Positions 45,196 to 57,444 of a stretch of 64,000 nucleotides of DNA are shown here, in pieces. Both the position numbers and the translations under genes were made by a program. Within the stretch, counting starts at the first letter, position 1. The number at the start of each line of letters is the position of its first letter. Source of the DNA: Ashinkailepas kermadecensis (lineage: Eukaryota; Arthropoda; Thecostraca; Neolepadidae); contig JAOTOM010004756.1 in the NCBI GenBank assembly GCA_034440615.1, forward strand, positions 180,001 through 244,000, written 5' to 3'. A model generated the notes under the pieces. The model had not been told where the DNA came from, did not search any database, and saw only the letters and a program-made list of their open reading frames with translations.

Positions 45196-46696
45196 GGACA
45201 AAGTTGTGTCAGACGGTATGTCCTTTTTGCGTTATCCAGCTACCTCAATGGCAATTTTGGCCATTTTGGCCGGTTATTGCAATATGTTGCAAAACGTGTG
45301 CCTATATTCTCGGTTGGGGCGCTCGTCTGGCCTAGGAAGGCGCTTAGGTCCCAAAGAGCGGCGCCCAGAAGGGTGCCTGCACTAATACTGCCAAGAAAGG
45401 CACCAAGGTGCCTCAGGAGGATGCCTAAATTAGCATTAGTGGTACCAGCTATCTGAGACTGATTGGTCCAGGAGGGCGCCTGCATTCCAAGGCCCACAGC
45501 TGTCTGGAGAGGCGGCTGTATTGGCAACGTTGTTGATCGTCCCCAATGAGTAATCTATGCCTTCCATCTTTCCTAGTATTTTGCTAATTTTAACCTGGTT
45601 GGACAAACTGCACCGATTGGATGGCTAGCTGATTTTACTGTTCAGACACTTGCAGACACAACGCAGTCAACATACTTCAGACTACGCTACCCGTAGTCCT
45701 GCTCACCCTGGGCGATAGTAGAGTCCATATTCTGGGCCAGTAGGACGACCATTGCTGAAGGCGCCCTATTGCCCAGGGCATGGACATCGAAGACGCGGCG
45801 AGTGCCAGTTTATCGCCCTTTGTGAGATAAAGGCCCAGTTAGTCAAGATTGGAGTTCCTCTCGAAATCGACGCTACTTTGTTTTGGTCACTCGACGCAAT
45901 TTGGACTGATCTGGCACACCTCCCATGTGGGGCCGGTGCCATCCGTTTTCTCTAGGCCCCTTTTTAGTTTTTAATACACCACTTGACTGCTCATTAAACC
46001 AACATGTAGATAAAAAGTTTGGTGTTAGTATTGTGTCGAAGGAGGAATAGACGAAAAGAGGAAGAGAACGAAAGTGTTCTCTTTCAGTTTAAACGAAAGT
46101 TATCTCAGCCATTGTCTCTCCACTTACGGAAAGAGAATCCAGCATGTCTATTGCCTGATTGCCATCCTTGAGTGGCATGAGGGAACTGTTGCATCCACAT
46201 TTATTATTGAGGCTAATGTTCCCCCAATGTAACCCATGGGCAATAGCAACAGCCCCAGCTCAGAATTTCGAAAACAAGCACGTACACTGAGGTGGCCCTA
46301 GTGGGCCCCAATTTTGCACACTCTTGTGAATATTCATTGTTGAAACTTTCGTGGAAACATGTACATCAGGTCGGGCCACTGACATATGACGATTCTGCCG
46401 GAGCCTGTCCCGGCTGTTTTCGGCAGATTTCACACTTATCATGTTTAAACCCAAATATGTTGCGTAATACGCATTATACCCTCATGAAATAATATACCAG
46501 TGGTTCTCACTCAATTTTCAGTATATTGAGGGGTCGTATGTTCCTATAGAATTCACGCGCTCCTCTGTGCAGGCAGTGGCGGAGCCAGGACTTGGTCCGG
46601 GGGTGGGGGCCGACATCTGAACAGATCCCCCTGCGTACTTAGGTCCCCACTTTTTTCGAAGCCCCTCGGATTTCGGTTTCTTTATTGTCAAATACC

Positions 46697-46700
<4 letters not shown>
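45196..46700. other. No gene recognised
   Basis: A minus frame at 45527-45240 is rich in small residues but matches nothing I know. A CAGTGGCGGAGCCAGGAC at 46573 looks like one terminus of a MITE-like element whose other end is lost in the following TA tract. Confidence 0.4.
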
Positions 46701-46770
<70 letters not shown>

Positions 46771-46772
46771 AC
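46701..46772. repeat. (TA)n microsatellite
   Basis: Nearly pure TA dinucleotides with one TATT interruption. It ends in ACATGCATGCATG, just before the fold-back element. Confidence 0.95.
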
Positions 46773-46789
46773 ATGCATGCATGATTCTA

Positions 46790-47140
46790 GGACAAACGTG
46801 CGTATGACAGATGTACTTAAGCAAATGTACGTATGGCTAATGTACGTATGCGTAAATATACGTAAGCGCAATTGTTACGTATGCGCAAAAGTATGTAAGG
46901 GCAAAAGTACGTAAGCGCAAATGTACGTAAGCGAAAACGTACGTATGCGCCAAAGTACGGAAGCGCAACTGTACGTATGCGGAAATATACGTATGTGCAA
47001 TTGTACGTATGCGCAAATGTACGTACATTTACGCATACGTACCTTTGCGTCTACGTACATTCGGTTCGGTACAAATGCCATACGTACATTTGTGCTTGCA
47101 TACATTTGTTTACGTATCTTTGTCATACGCACATTTGTCC
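46790..47140. mobile_element. Fold-back element of ~16-bp GTACGTATGCGCAAAT units
   Basis: Left terminus GGACAAACGTGCGTATGACA and right terminus TGTCATACGCACATTTGTCC are inverted repeats. The left ~240 bp is a direct array of ~15-16-base units (GTACGTATGCGCAAAT and variants). Near 47028, at AATGTACGTACATTT, it switches to the complementary orientation, giving a ~110 bp right arm. The whole 351 bp is a palindrome-like structure with a tandem-repeat interior, as in Foldback-type elements. No target duplication is obvious. The TYVCAYVHLRIRTF-like frames are by-products. Confidence 0.75.
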
Positions 47141-47452
47141 GGTTATCGTATGAATCGTATCGCCCGGTATCGAATGAAAGGCACTCCTGGCTAGCGTGGC
47201 TTATGCCAGACCTGCAATCAAGACTCAATAGTCTGGTAAAGACCACAAAACAAATCGTTTAGCTGCCGACAACAGTCCACAGTAGAAAACCTATTGGGGA
47301 GGCAATACCACATCTCTAATGAAGGCATGAATGATATTTGCTTGGGTCAAATACGATTGTTCATCTCCTTCGACACAATTGCTTCTTTCTGTTATCTGTT
47401 GCGTTTAAACATAGTCTAATCGGAAGGGTATTCATGATAAGGGTGAAACCCA
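47141..47452. other. No gene recognised
   Basis: No structure seen. Confidence 0.4.
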
Positions 47453-47645
47453 CCAGTGGCGCAGCCAATAAATTCCTAAGTGTGGTCTGACCCAAAGCAA
47501 AATGCAATGGAACAGTGACAGGTTTCGGCGCTCTTCGTGCGCGGAATATTTTTTTTTTTGGGAAGGTGAAAATCTCAACATTCTTTGTTTCATCCGGTGT
47601 ATTTTGGTTAATAAGGGAAGAGCTGACCCCTTGACTGCGCCCCTG
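47453..47645. mobile_element. MITE-like element with CCAGTGGCGCAGCCAA termini
   Basis: It starts CCAGTGGCGCAGCCAA and ends TTGACTGCGCCCCTG, inverted with few mismatches. It is 193 bp, noncoding, with an internal T-run. The termini resemble the widespread invertebrate CAGTGGCGTAGCC type. Confidence 0.65.
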
Positions 47646-48100
47646 AAATCCACATTGTTGCGCATTTTCAAGACCTTCATGCTTCCTCAAAATATGGCGA
47701 GAATACCAGTGGGAGAAAAAAGTGCAAGACTTGGACAGGGAAGGACTAGATACATCCCTCACCAGCTATGTCAAAAACACAGCATCCTGCCAGTTATAAT
47801 TTTCTTTCTCATTGCTTAACTGGTGTCACCCCGGTCCAAGGCGAAGAAACTGGTACCGCTGGAGCGACACCAGCGGCGGAGCTGGGCTGTCTTTCTCACC
47901 ATCGCTAGAGGCACCCTAGCTGCTGGAGCAACTGTGGTGAGGCCACTTGGACGGCTGTGGCCGCTTGGGTTATCGTCACCGCTAGGTCGGCTGAGGCCGT
48001 TGGGGCGGCCATAGCCACAGGGATGGCCACCGCCGCTGAGGTGCCGGTGGCTGACTTTTCCAGTATCTCGGCAACATTTATGACTCCCAAGGATGTCTTT
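47646..48100. other. No gene recognised
   Basis: A plus frame near 47957-48379 is alanine-rich at its start and then runs into array II. It shows no domain and I do not call it a gene. Confidence 0.4.
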
Positions 48101-49990
48101 CCTATGAAGCTGACCTTCAAAATTCCTCGCACCCATCGTCCGTTCTCAGGGGACCCGACCTCTCAGGTGCCCATCTCAAAGTTCAAGAACATCCCAGTTG
48201 GCTGGGATGTTCCTCCCTGGCTCTCAGTGGATATATTCACCCGTCAAGAGCAATCTCCATCTTGCATGGGCCATTTCGAGTCCTCAAAAAACCTGTCTGG
48301 CTTTCAGGAGAATTCTGCAGCTCCGAGAGAGGCATCACACTTTCTAGCAAACAACGCTAGCTCTCGGAACCCTTCTTAGCTATTAGGTGGCTCTGTTTAT
48401 CCATCAGGAGCCTCCGGAGCATCACAGTTCGGTCTGCTCTAGATCTCAGGGTCCCTCTCCAGTCCTCCAGTCCTCTAAAACTAGCCCTCAGTGTTCCTCA
48501 CAACCATCCTTAGCCATTAGTAACTCTCTTTATATCTCAGGGAGCCCAGTTCTTCTCATAGGGACGCCTTCCACACCTCTTGAGCATCCCAGTCCAGTGC
48601 TTTCTAGCGCCCAGTGACCATTTTCAATCGTCAAGGGCTCTCTCCAGCTTCTAGGGGCCCTGCCCAGTCTATGACAATATATCCTTGACAATCTTGTTTC
48701 AAGGGCTTCCTTGCTCTGACGTTCGCCTTCAGTATTCCTCCCATCCATCGTTAGCCTTAGGAACTTTCCTTGGGACCCTTCCCAGTTATTGTGATGTGAT
48801 TTTAAGAACATTCTAGCTCTGAGGCTGGCCCTCAGTATTCCTCACAACAATCGCCAGCGAACAGCGATAAAAATAGATCCGGGGACCTTGGCCATTCATT
48901 ATAGGCCGCTCAACCTCAAGAGAATCCCAGTTCATACCTCTCTGACTCTCTGAGTTTTTTTCATCCTTCAGGACCCTCTCCTGCTTCTAGGAGCCCATCA
49001 CAGTCCTCAATAATCCTGTCCAGCTCTCATCTCTGGGGAAGCACATATCTGGGGTGGGCCCTCACTAGTCCTCTTCAGCTCTTAGGGGACCTATTCATCC
49101 CTCAGGGGCCCTTTCGTACCCCAAGAGCATCCCATTCCTCGCTGGCCCACAAGCGCCCTGTTCATTTTTCAATTGTTAGGGGTCTATTCCAGCTGAGACT
49201 GCTCCTCTTTCCAGTTGGCATGGGCATTCCATCTCTCGGGCGGGCTCTTCCTTGTCTTCATCGCCTCTGCCAACCCGCAGTGTGGACGTCTTCAGGTCTC
49301 AAGGGCTATTTCTACACAAGCTGTTAGATGCGTTTTAATTGTTCATCGGTTATATTTCCGCCCCTCAGGGTTGTCGCCTGGAGGGCCCCATCGGGGTCGC
49401 CAAGGGGGCTGGTGTCCCTTCACCTCTTGGAAATACCACTGCTTTTTAGTATCCCGGGCCCTACATGGGCTTAGAGACCTTTGCATAGTATCAGTACGCT
49501 TCGGCTCGGATTTCCACCGTGGCTCGGGGGCCTCTTTATCGACTTGGTGCCAACTGCCAGCTCTGAGCCACTCTCGATCAGCGTGAGCCAAAGTCGACCC
49601 AGCGGCTTTGGACGTCCGGTCCGGGGCCACCATCCATCGGCTCAGGAATCATCCTCCACGGCTCAGGACACTCCGGCCGTAGTCCGCTCTTTCAAAAGTG
49701 TGAGTTTCCTTATCACGCAAGGGGCCATATGCGGTTTCGGCCCCCACCGACTCAGGGTCCTTCCTACCGGTCCTGGGCCCTCTCCGATGACCCAGGGTCC
49801 TCCCGCGGCTAGGGATCCTCTCCGTCGGGGCAGGAGCCCTCCTCAGCGATCCATGGCCTCCTCTGTCAGGCCGGAGACAATCTTTAAAAAGCTTGGCCCC
49901 CTCCCTCAGGTCAGGGACCTTTGTTCGGCTTGTACCCCATCCGTTGGCCCAAGTGCTCATTCTGACGACCCGAGGTCCTCTCCGGCAACC
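48101..49990 (+). repeat. Degenerate array II, second copy, left part
   Basis: Collinear with 28900-29600: the CTAGCTCTCGGAACCCTT, TTATATCTCAGGGAGCCC, CTGTTAGATGCG and AATACCACTGCTTTT landmarks come in the same order. It is expanded relative to that copy in the middle and breaks off where a non-LTR element begins. It resumes at about 51660. Confidence 0.7.
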
Positions 49991-50039
49991 AGGCAAAGAC
50001 AAAGACAAAGAGAGAAAGACGTATATTCCGGCCATCCAC

Positions 50040-51665
50040 AATATGCTCGTGGCTATTACAGCCTATTGTCGAATTTTAAGACAAAGGTCATCAGTAAATA
50101 AGGGCTGTCACAGGCATACATGAAATATCTAACAATTGTTCATACCAGCGACACGGAAAGAGTCAGTAGGTATGATGAGAAGTCAGCAAGTATGATGAGA
50201 AGTCATCAAGTACGATCAGAACAGTCTGTCCAGTCCCACGCACAAATGCTGCCTAAGGCGACGACTGAACAGGGGAACTGGCAGTCGCTTCAGGTCGTGC
50301 GGCAGCTCGTTATGCAGGGCAAGGCCTCGAGAGCAAAAACAGCGCCTGCCCATCTCTGTCCGCGATCTGGGGACGTACAGGTTTCGGTCCCGACGGGTGT
50401 GGCGGTCACGGTGTTCGGCTACTGTGCTAATGGAACCGGCTAACGAAGCCGGCTCCTGCAGACGGCGCACCTTGTGAAGCACGCACAGCGTTTGGTATGA
50501 GACCAAGTTATCCGTGCTCATCCAGCCAAGGCGCTCTAATGGATCCGCGACATCATCAAATTTAGTTCGTTCGAAAATAACTTTTGCTCCATAGTTAATT
50601 ATTTTTTGAATCCGAGAACTATTATTTTGGGTTCCATTATCGTACACTTGAAATGCAGTACCGGATCTGAGAGAGGACCAATGCATTGACGAGCACCGAG
50701 ACTACAGATGGTGGCAGGTGGTCCCTGAGGTGTGACAGACCGGCCAAAGCTCCGAAATATTGTCTGGTTACGTTAGTAACGTGCGAGTCCCAGCTGAGGG
50801 TGCGATAAAAAGTGAGTCATAGGTTTTTTGTTTTACTTCTGAACAGGGGAGCAAATGTTGACCGCGAAACGTTACCGTGAAGTTGGGAAGATTGCTTATA
50901 TTTTGTTGGCTGCCAAAGATCATAAGCTGGGTATTCTCCACATTTACTTTTAGGCCGTTTCCGCGGAACCAAATGTCAAGGGAGGCCAGGACTTGTTCCA
51001 ACTCGGCAACTACACCTTGTATGCGAGTTTTGCTTCCGGTGACCAAAATGTGTGTGTGTCATCTGCATACTGAACGACTACTGTGCCATCAGCGAACAGA
51101 CTGAGGTCGTTGGCGAGGACGCAGTAAAGCAATGGGCCAAAAGATGAGCCTTGGAAAACTCCGATGTTGTAAGGAAGTGGCGCATATATATACTGCGACC
51201 CAGATTGCCAGTGAGGCTGACACTCTGGGTATGGTTTTGGAGATGAAAACCATGATGAAAACCATGAAGTGTCGATACCGTGCTCGCTTAATTTAGTCAA
51301 GAGACTTGAATGGTCGACTACATCAAAGCATTTGCTCAAGTCCAGGAAGCAAAGGAGGGACATTTCACCACAATCACTGGCTGATAGGATCTGGTCAGAT
51401 ATGGATGTCAGCGCGGTCTCCGTTGCGTGACGGGGACGGAGACCGTGCTGGGTAGGAGAGAGGAGGTGGTTGTTGGATAGGTAGGCGTAGAGTTGCTGGT
51501 GGACTGCGCGCTTCACAATTTTGGCAATAACCTGGATAATAGACATGGGCCGGTAGTTGGATGGGCTGGTAGGATCACCGGATTAAAAAACGGGAGAAAC
51601 TAAGGAGTGCTTCCACGAAATGGGGACGTCGGCAGTGGTGAGGCTCGAGTTGACCGAATGAATGG
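50040..51665 (-). pseudogene. Jockey/CR1-type non-LTR retrotransposon relic nested in array II
   Basis: Minus-strand frames in order: SSLTTADVPISWKHSLVSPV, an in-frame stop, then SNYRPMSIIQVIAKIVKRAV (51650-51500); LRPRHATETALTSI; CFLDLSKCFDVVDHSSLL (first catalytic Asp); GVFQGSSFGPLLY, where GVPQGSVLGPLL is expected; and VVQYADDTHTF, an intact YADD box (to 51010). After a frameshift, LDIWFRGNGLKVNVENTQLM (51046-50768) and then a C-terminal piece with RIQKIINYGAKVIFERTK (50686-50216) follow. At least one nonsense codon and two frame breaks make it dead. No endonuclease is present, so it is 5'-truncated. It splits an array II copy, showing insertion after that repeat was in place. Confidence 0.85.
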
Positions 51666-52045
51666 TCGCCCTCCGTCATCTCAGGGGCTCTCTTTGAAGG
51701 CTCAGGGCCTTTTTCGGCAAGCCGGATGCCCTTTTCAAACGCTTGGACCATGTCCATCAGCCCAGAGACCCTGCATATTGGCCCAGAGCTCTCTCCACTG
51801 CCTGGGGGCCCTTCAAACTATCTGGGGCCCTCCCCGTCGATCTAGAAGCCCTTCACGTTAGCCCAGCCAGGGCCCTCAACATCTTTCCAATTGCACTCTC
51901 CGTTGACTTGGAGCCTCTTCATCGACCCGGGGCCACATTCGTCAGTCCAGGAGCCCTTTACGTCGGCCTAGGGGCCCTTGTGGGCCCATCAAGGCGGTCG
52001 TCTGGAGGGACCCCTCCGACTCTCCGGGTGGGGGTGGGGGTGGGG
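51660..52045 (+). repeat. Degenerate array II, second copy, right part
   Basis: It resumes the order seen at 29600-29900: CATATTGGCCCAGAGCTCTC, TCTAGAAGCCCTTCACG, CTCCGTTGACTTGG and TTTACGTCGGCCTAGGGGCC. It ends in a GGGGGTGGGGGTGGGGG tract with G-quadruplex potential. Confidence 0.7.
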
Positions 52046-53139
<1,094 letters not shown>

Positions 53140-53449
53140 CAGGACCGATCAACGAGTTTTGCCAGCCGATGGCGACCCTCCAGAGAAAGATGCCACCAAA
53201 CACATCAATTGCCCCCCCTCAATCAATTTCACGAAGTGTCAAAAATCAATTTCACAATCACAAAAATAAATTTCCCAGTAAATTTTACACATGTGTGTGA
53301 CTGATGACACGGGTGACAGATTCATCACCTGACGTTCAGGGTGAACCAGACTGTGAAATTGCTTTTCTTTGATTCGAATTACCTATCCATGACAAAGCGT
53401 GAGTGAGATCTGCTTTGCTACAACCAAGGCGGCGATATCACCTGAGCTA

Positions 53450-53662
53450 ACCGCGCGGCGCGCCATTATCGACCAGGCGGTCCGGCGTTGGCGAATGCTC
53501 CGCAGCTGCTGACGTCACTCACTGTTTACGTCTGTCAGCTGAGCCCGGTCGCAACGCAGCAGAAGAGCTGTGGTGCGCGCGGGGGTCGGATGCTGCACCG
53601 TGTTCGCTTTGCACAAAAGAAGCAAGCGGCTGACAGTCCGTGGGTCGTGTGCTCAGGTAAGT
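53450..53662 (+). promoter_or_regulatory. Candidate CRE-containing GC-rich segment with consensus 5' splice site
   Basis: A GC-rich stretch, unusual for this neighbourhood, holds a TGACGTCA octamer (53510-53517), an ATG-led frame from 53570, and a perfect consensus donor CAG|GTAAGT at 53657. That combination is what a promoter plus first exon would look like. The encoded residues show no known domain, no acceptor or downstream exon is identified, and TGACGTCA also occurs near 15.4, 15.5 and 35.7 kb. The evidence is weak. Confidence 0.2.
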
Positions 53663-53929
53663 GCCTTTCTGATGGCAGCACGCCTGGCGTGGGCTCCCTC
53701 AGAGAGGTGGCGCGTCAGCTGTCACGATTGGCCGACACTGGAATCGCTGTGGTGCGGCATCTCCTACTGCGCACGCCTGTTACGCCGTTCATCGTATATT
53801 TGGTAAATTTGTCTTACAAGGTGTTTTTTTATTTTGTTTGAATTTTTATTCAGAATACCATGTTTATGAAGGTGACTAAAGATGATGGGACCTCTTATTT
53901 TCTGTGCAAATGATTAAAAAATAATATTT

Positions 53930-54455
53930 TTTGTTGGGGGGAGGGAGGGGAAAACATTTTTTTCAACGTAGAAAACCTAACTTAGCCAATAACCTAACCT
54001 AGCCAAACCTAACCCATTTGTTTGCTTTATGGAGGCAAATGCATGTAGAACCTTTTCTTGTTACCACCTTAAAGCACAATAATACCGAAAAGTATACAAA
54101 AAAATGTTTAAAAAAATTGAAAAAGATTTTTTTTCTTCTTCCAAAGCAGCTTAGGTTAGGCTAGGTTAGGTTAGGTTAGGTTAGGTTGGGTTAGGTTAGG
54201 TTGGGTTAGGTTAGGTTAGGATGGGTTTCATTGCTTTTTAATTTTGGAAAATTTCCAGAAAATAAATTGCTTGGCATTTTTTTTTCTAATTTTGTTTTCT
54301 TCCAATGTTAGGTTAGGTTAGGTTATGTTGCATTTTTTAAAAGCATTCCTTTTTATTGCTATGTAACCTAACTCAAAGCCCCTTTTGACATTATTTTGCT
54401 CACAATCTGAAAAGTAAGCATTTGCACAGAAAGTAAGTGGTCACATCATCTTAGG
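53930..54455 (-). repeat. TTAGG-associated dispersed repeat, copy 4, with interstitial TTAGG run
   Basis: The reverse complement matches 5.5 kb (TTAAGGTGGTAACAAGA; CATAAAGCAAACAAATGGG). It contains a TTAGG/TTGGG tract at 54151-54221 (about 14 pentamers) and a shorter one at 54308-54325. TTAGG is the arthropod telomere unit. It ends with AAGTAAGCATTTGCACAGAA and AAGTGGTCACATCATCTTAG, shared with 21.45 and 27.25 kb. Confidence 0.7.
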
Positions 54456-55072
54456 CACCATCATTAACATGGTGTTCCCAAAAATTCGAAGAATTAAAAA
54501 AACGCCTTTTAAGACAACTTTACCGTATATTTCACGTCAACAGAGACGTGCGTACCATACGATAAAGCGACTAGCCAATTGCTGTTTTTTTTTCATATGG
54601 GCTGATGGCTAAGATGCAATGGTGGGTCCAGTCGGTCGGTTTGGAGGAGGGGTCAACTGCCGACAAAATGAAATTTACCCTCCCCCACAATTTCCACAAA
54701 TCTTGGCCGATGTACACGTCAGGGTAAAGCGTTGTTGCGCTGGGTGGGGGTGATGGTGGTCCTATCGCCAAAAATAGTATCTATTTGTTTGAACAAAGGG
54801 AAAATACATCTTGTCCCCTTATTTCAGCCATTGAGGGCATGACCGGATTGCCCTCCCTTGATCCGCGATTTTGAGAAGGGGGGGGCAGATGCAAGGTGGA
54901 AAGCATACTTTTGAGTTTCGGAGTCCAGGTAGTACTTACTGCCTCGGAGTCGGATTACATTTTCCTAAGACAGTTTCTATGAAGGTTTCTATCGTTCGCC
55001 ACTTCTGGTCCCATTTGCGAATGCTTTCCAGCCTCGTTAAATCCAAATTTTCATATCAGGAAGACAATGAAC

Positions 55073-55077
<5 letters not shown>
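54456..55077. other. No gene recognised
   Basis: GGGTCCAGTCGGTCGG near 54625 and CTTGATCCGCGATTTTGAGA near 54858 could be decayed ends of the MITE-like family. No coding is seen. Confidence 0.35.
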
Positions 55078-55149
<72 letters not shown>

Positions 55150-55502
55150 CAGAGGCAGAGGCAGAGGCAGAGGCAGAGGCAGAGGCAGAGGCAGAGGCAG
55201 AGGCAGAGGCAGAGGCAGAGGCAGAGGCAGAGGCAGAGGCAGAGGCAGAGGCAGAGGCAGAGGCAGAGGAAGAGGCAGAGGCAGAGGCAGAGGCAGAGGC
55301 AGAGGCAGAGGCAGAGGCAGAGGCAGAGGAAGAGGCAGAGGCAGAGGCAGAGGCAGAGGCAGAGGCAGAGGCAGAGGCAGAGGCAGAGGCAGAGGCAGAG
55401 GCAGAGGCAGAGGCAGAGGCAGAGGCAGAGGCAGAGGCAGAGGCAGAGGCAGAGGCAGAGGCAGAGGCAGAGGCAGAGGCAGAGGCAGAGGCAGAGGCAG
55501 AA
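55078..55502 (+). repeat. Compound microsatellite (AG)n-(AGGCAG)n
   Basis: About 35 AG dinucleotides (55078-55147) pass into about 59 AGGCAG hexamers (55147-55500), with two GGAAG interruptions near 55268 and 55328. Because the hexamer has no stop, frames of 155-260 codons appear on both strands (RQ, RG and SA dipeptides). These are artefacts. Confidence 0.97.
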
Positions 55503-56129
55503 GAAATGCTATGTTTGCAGTAAATTACACATAGTAGGTTCAGTGGTATGTACCTATACCCGTGTATTTGTATGTCGTGCCAATATAAATGTTTTGTCTT
55601 GCCAATATAAATGTTTTGACAAACTCGTGGTTGGTATTTCATATAGCTCATAAGATGTTGACCGTAGCTTTCAAATTCAAAAGCTCAACATCAGGCCGTC
55701 ACCGCCAAGAGTGGCGAAACCGGTGGAACGCTGTGCCATCATTAATGACAAAAGTTGATATTACCCGTGTGGCGTCAACTGTAAATAAATGGCTCAAAAT
55801 GTTGTCTGCCACATTCACTCATTCACTTCATATGCACGGCCAGTGCGGACTGGCGTTTGAAAGAAACTTAGGACGCTCAAGCTCCCGTAAGTTGATTACT
55901 CCGGTAACCTCAACCCATTACAAATATAGTTCGGTGGTTTCCAAGAAGAAGGATATGTAAATATGAACCATTTGGCGGCATGTTTACACTGAAGCATTTC
56001 CACATGCTCGACTCACACACATGCTCGATACACACAACTACAATTACACAACCTAACACACACACACCACATGTTCGACCGTTTAAGCGGGTAATTTGCG
56101 GACACCTCGGCACGCAGATGTTCTGTAGA
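55503..56129. other. No gene recognised
   Basis: A 17-base direct duplication, GCCAATATAAATGTTTT, occurs at 55579 and 55601. A short ACACAC-rich patch is near 56025-56070. No coding is seen. Confidence 0.4.
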
Positions 56130-56420
56130 CCTAGAAATGAGTCAGGCTACCGGTCGCTGACGTGTACCAGGCTACCGGCCGCTGACGTGTGCCAGGATAC
56201 CGGCCGCTGACGTGTGCCAGGCTACCGGCCGCTGACATGTGCCAGGCTACCGGCCGCTGACGTGCGTCAGGCTTCCGGCCGCTGACGGGCATCAGGCTAC
56301 CGGCCGCTGACGCGCGTCAGGCTACCGGCCGCTGACGTGCGTCAGGCTTCCGGCCGCTGACGTGTGCCAGGCTACCGGCCGCTGACGTATGCCAGGCTAC
56401 CGGCCGCTGACGTGTGTTGT
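56130..56420 (+). repeat. 25-bp minisatellite, ~11.5 units
   Basis: The unit is CAGGCTACCGGCCGCTGACG followed by TGTGC, with variants TGCGT, GGCAT and CGCGT at the end. GGCCGC..GCGGCC-type pairing is not complete, but CCGGCCG is locally palindromic. Confidence 0.93.
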
Positions 56421-56955
56421 CGGTACCACAGGGCATGGATGAAAATAGACAGGCTGTGGAGCCATTCTCATTGCCTTGCATGGATTCTGCACACAAATCT
56501 TCGTTGCTGAAAGACGAAAACTGCTCCATATGCGTTAATTTGTATGTATAGTTTAATCGCGAGTTATTTAATTGTCGCCCGTTCGCAAAGCGACGGCCAT
56601 AGTTGCTGTTTCCTCGTGGCCCGGACAGCCAGTGGAACCGAGCGTGTTCACTGTGGCATGACTGGCAACTTTCTCAAGCTTCGCTGGAGCTTGAGTGACA
56701 CGAGAAGGAGGATTTGGAGCGGTCATGACGCGAATCCAGGTGCTGACATTTTAACGTGCATTGTGAAAGTGTGAGCTCTCTTTCTCCGCAGTGGGTGATG
56801 CTGTGTCGATGATAATGCAGTGGTGTAATTTGTTGCAGTTGAGAGGCGGGCCAAGGCAAAACGACTCTTGTTATTGTTAGACATATAGATAGTATATTCG
56901 GAGCCTCCATGAAGTCGACTTTGCGGTTTTTCAGGGTTTACGTCAAGTATGCAAA
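56421..56955. other. No gene recognised
   Basis: Short frames only, without domains. Confidence 0.4.
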
Positions 56956-56958
56956 GCT

Positions 56959-57031
56959 GGCACACACGCACACACGCGCACGCACACGCACACGCACACG
57001 CACACGCACACGCACACGCGCACGCGCACGC
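56959..57031 (+). repeat. (CACACG)n microsatellite
   Basis: Alternating CA and CG steps (CACACGCA and so on) for about 70 bases. It is purine-pyrimidine alternating throughout, so it is Z-DNA prone. Confidence 0.95.
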
Positions 57032-57444
57032 ATGCACCATGCATCGACAATGCATCGGTCTCCTTGCGATAATCTCACACCGCGTCTGCCAAGAGGACGG
57101 CAGCCTGATATGATGTATGTGTATGTGACTACAAACAAGCTGTTTGTATTGCGGCAGAGAAAGCTGCGGCGCCCGTACTCGGTCAGAACACGAGGTAGCT
57201 GCAGCTGTCCTCTGCTGCTGGCTTGTGTACGGCGGCGGACACCGCGGAGCTGTCCACCATCTGTTTACGCAGGATCTCTGACGCATTTAATGCAGTCAGG
57301 ATTTGACGTAAGACAGGACTCGCAACGTCATGTTCCCTGATCATGTCATCAAATATTCCCCATACAAGTTCTCACAACACCGGAGTCATTATGGTGACCG
57401 CTTTGTGCCTTCTTTGTTTCAGATCTTCGATTTCCAGGTCACAT

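Noticed and set aside
45240..45527. 95-codon minus-strand frame with small hydrophobic residues as a membrane peptide gene
   Set aside because: There is no homology I recognise and no initiation or splice context. It lies directly after a degenerate array.
47957..48379. 140-codon plus-strand frame starting MAAWVIVTARSAEAVG as a gene
   Set aside because: No domain is recognised. Most of the frame lies in degenerate array II and its shadow frames are equally open.
54871..55653. 260-codon RQ-rich protein and 204-codon SA-rich protein
   Set aside because: They are translations of the (AG)n-(AGGCAG)n microsatellite on opposite strands.
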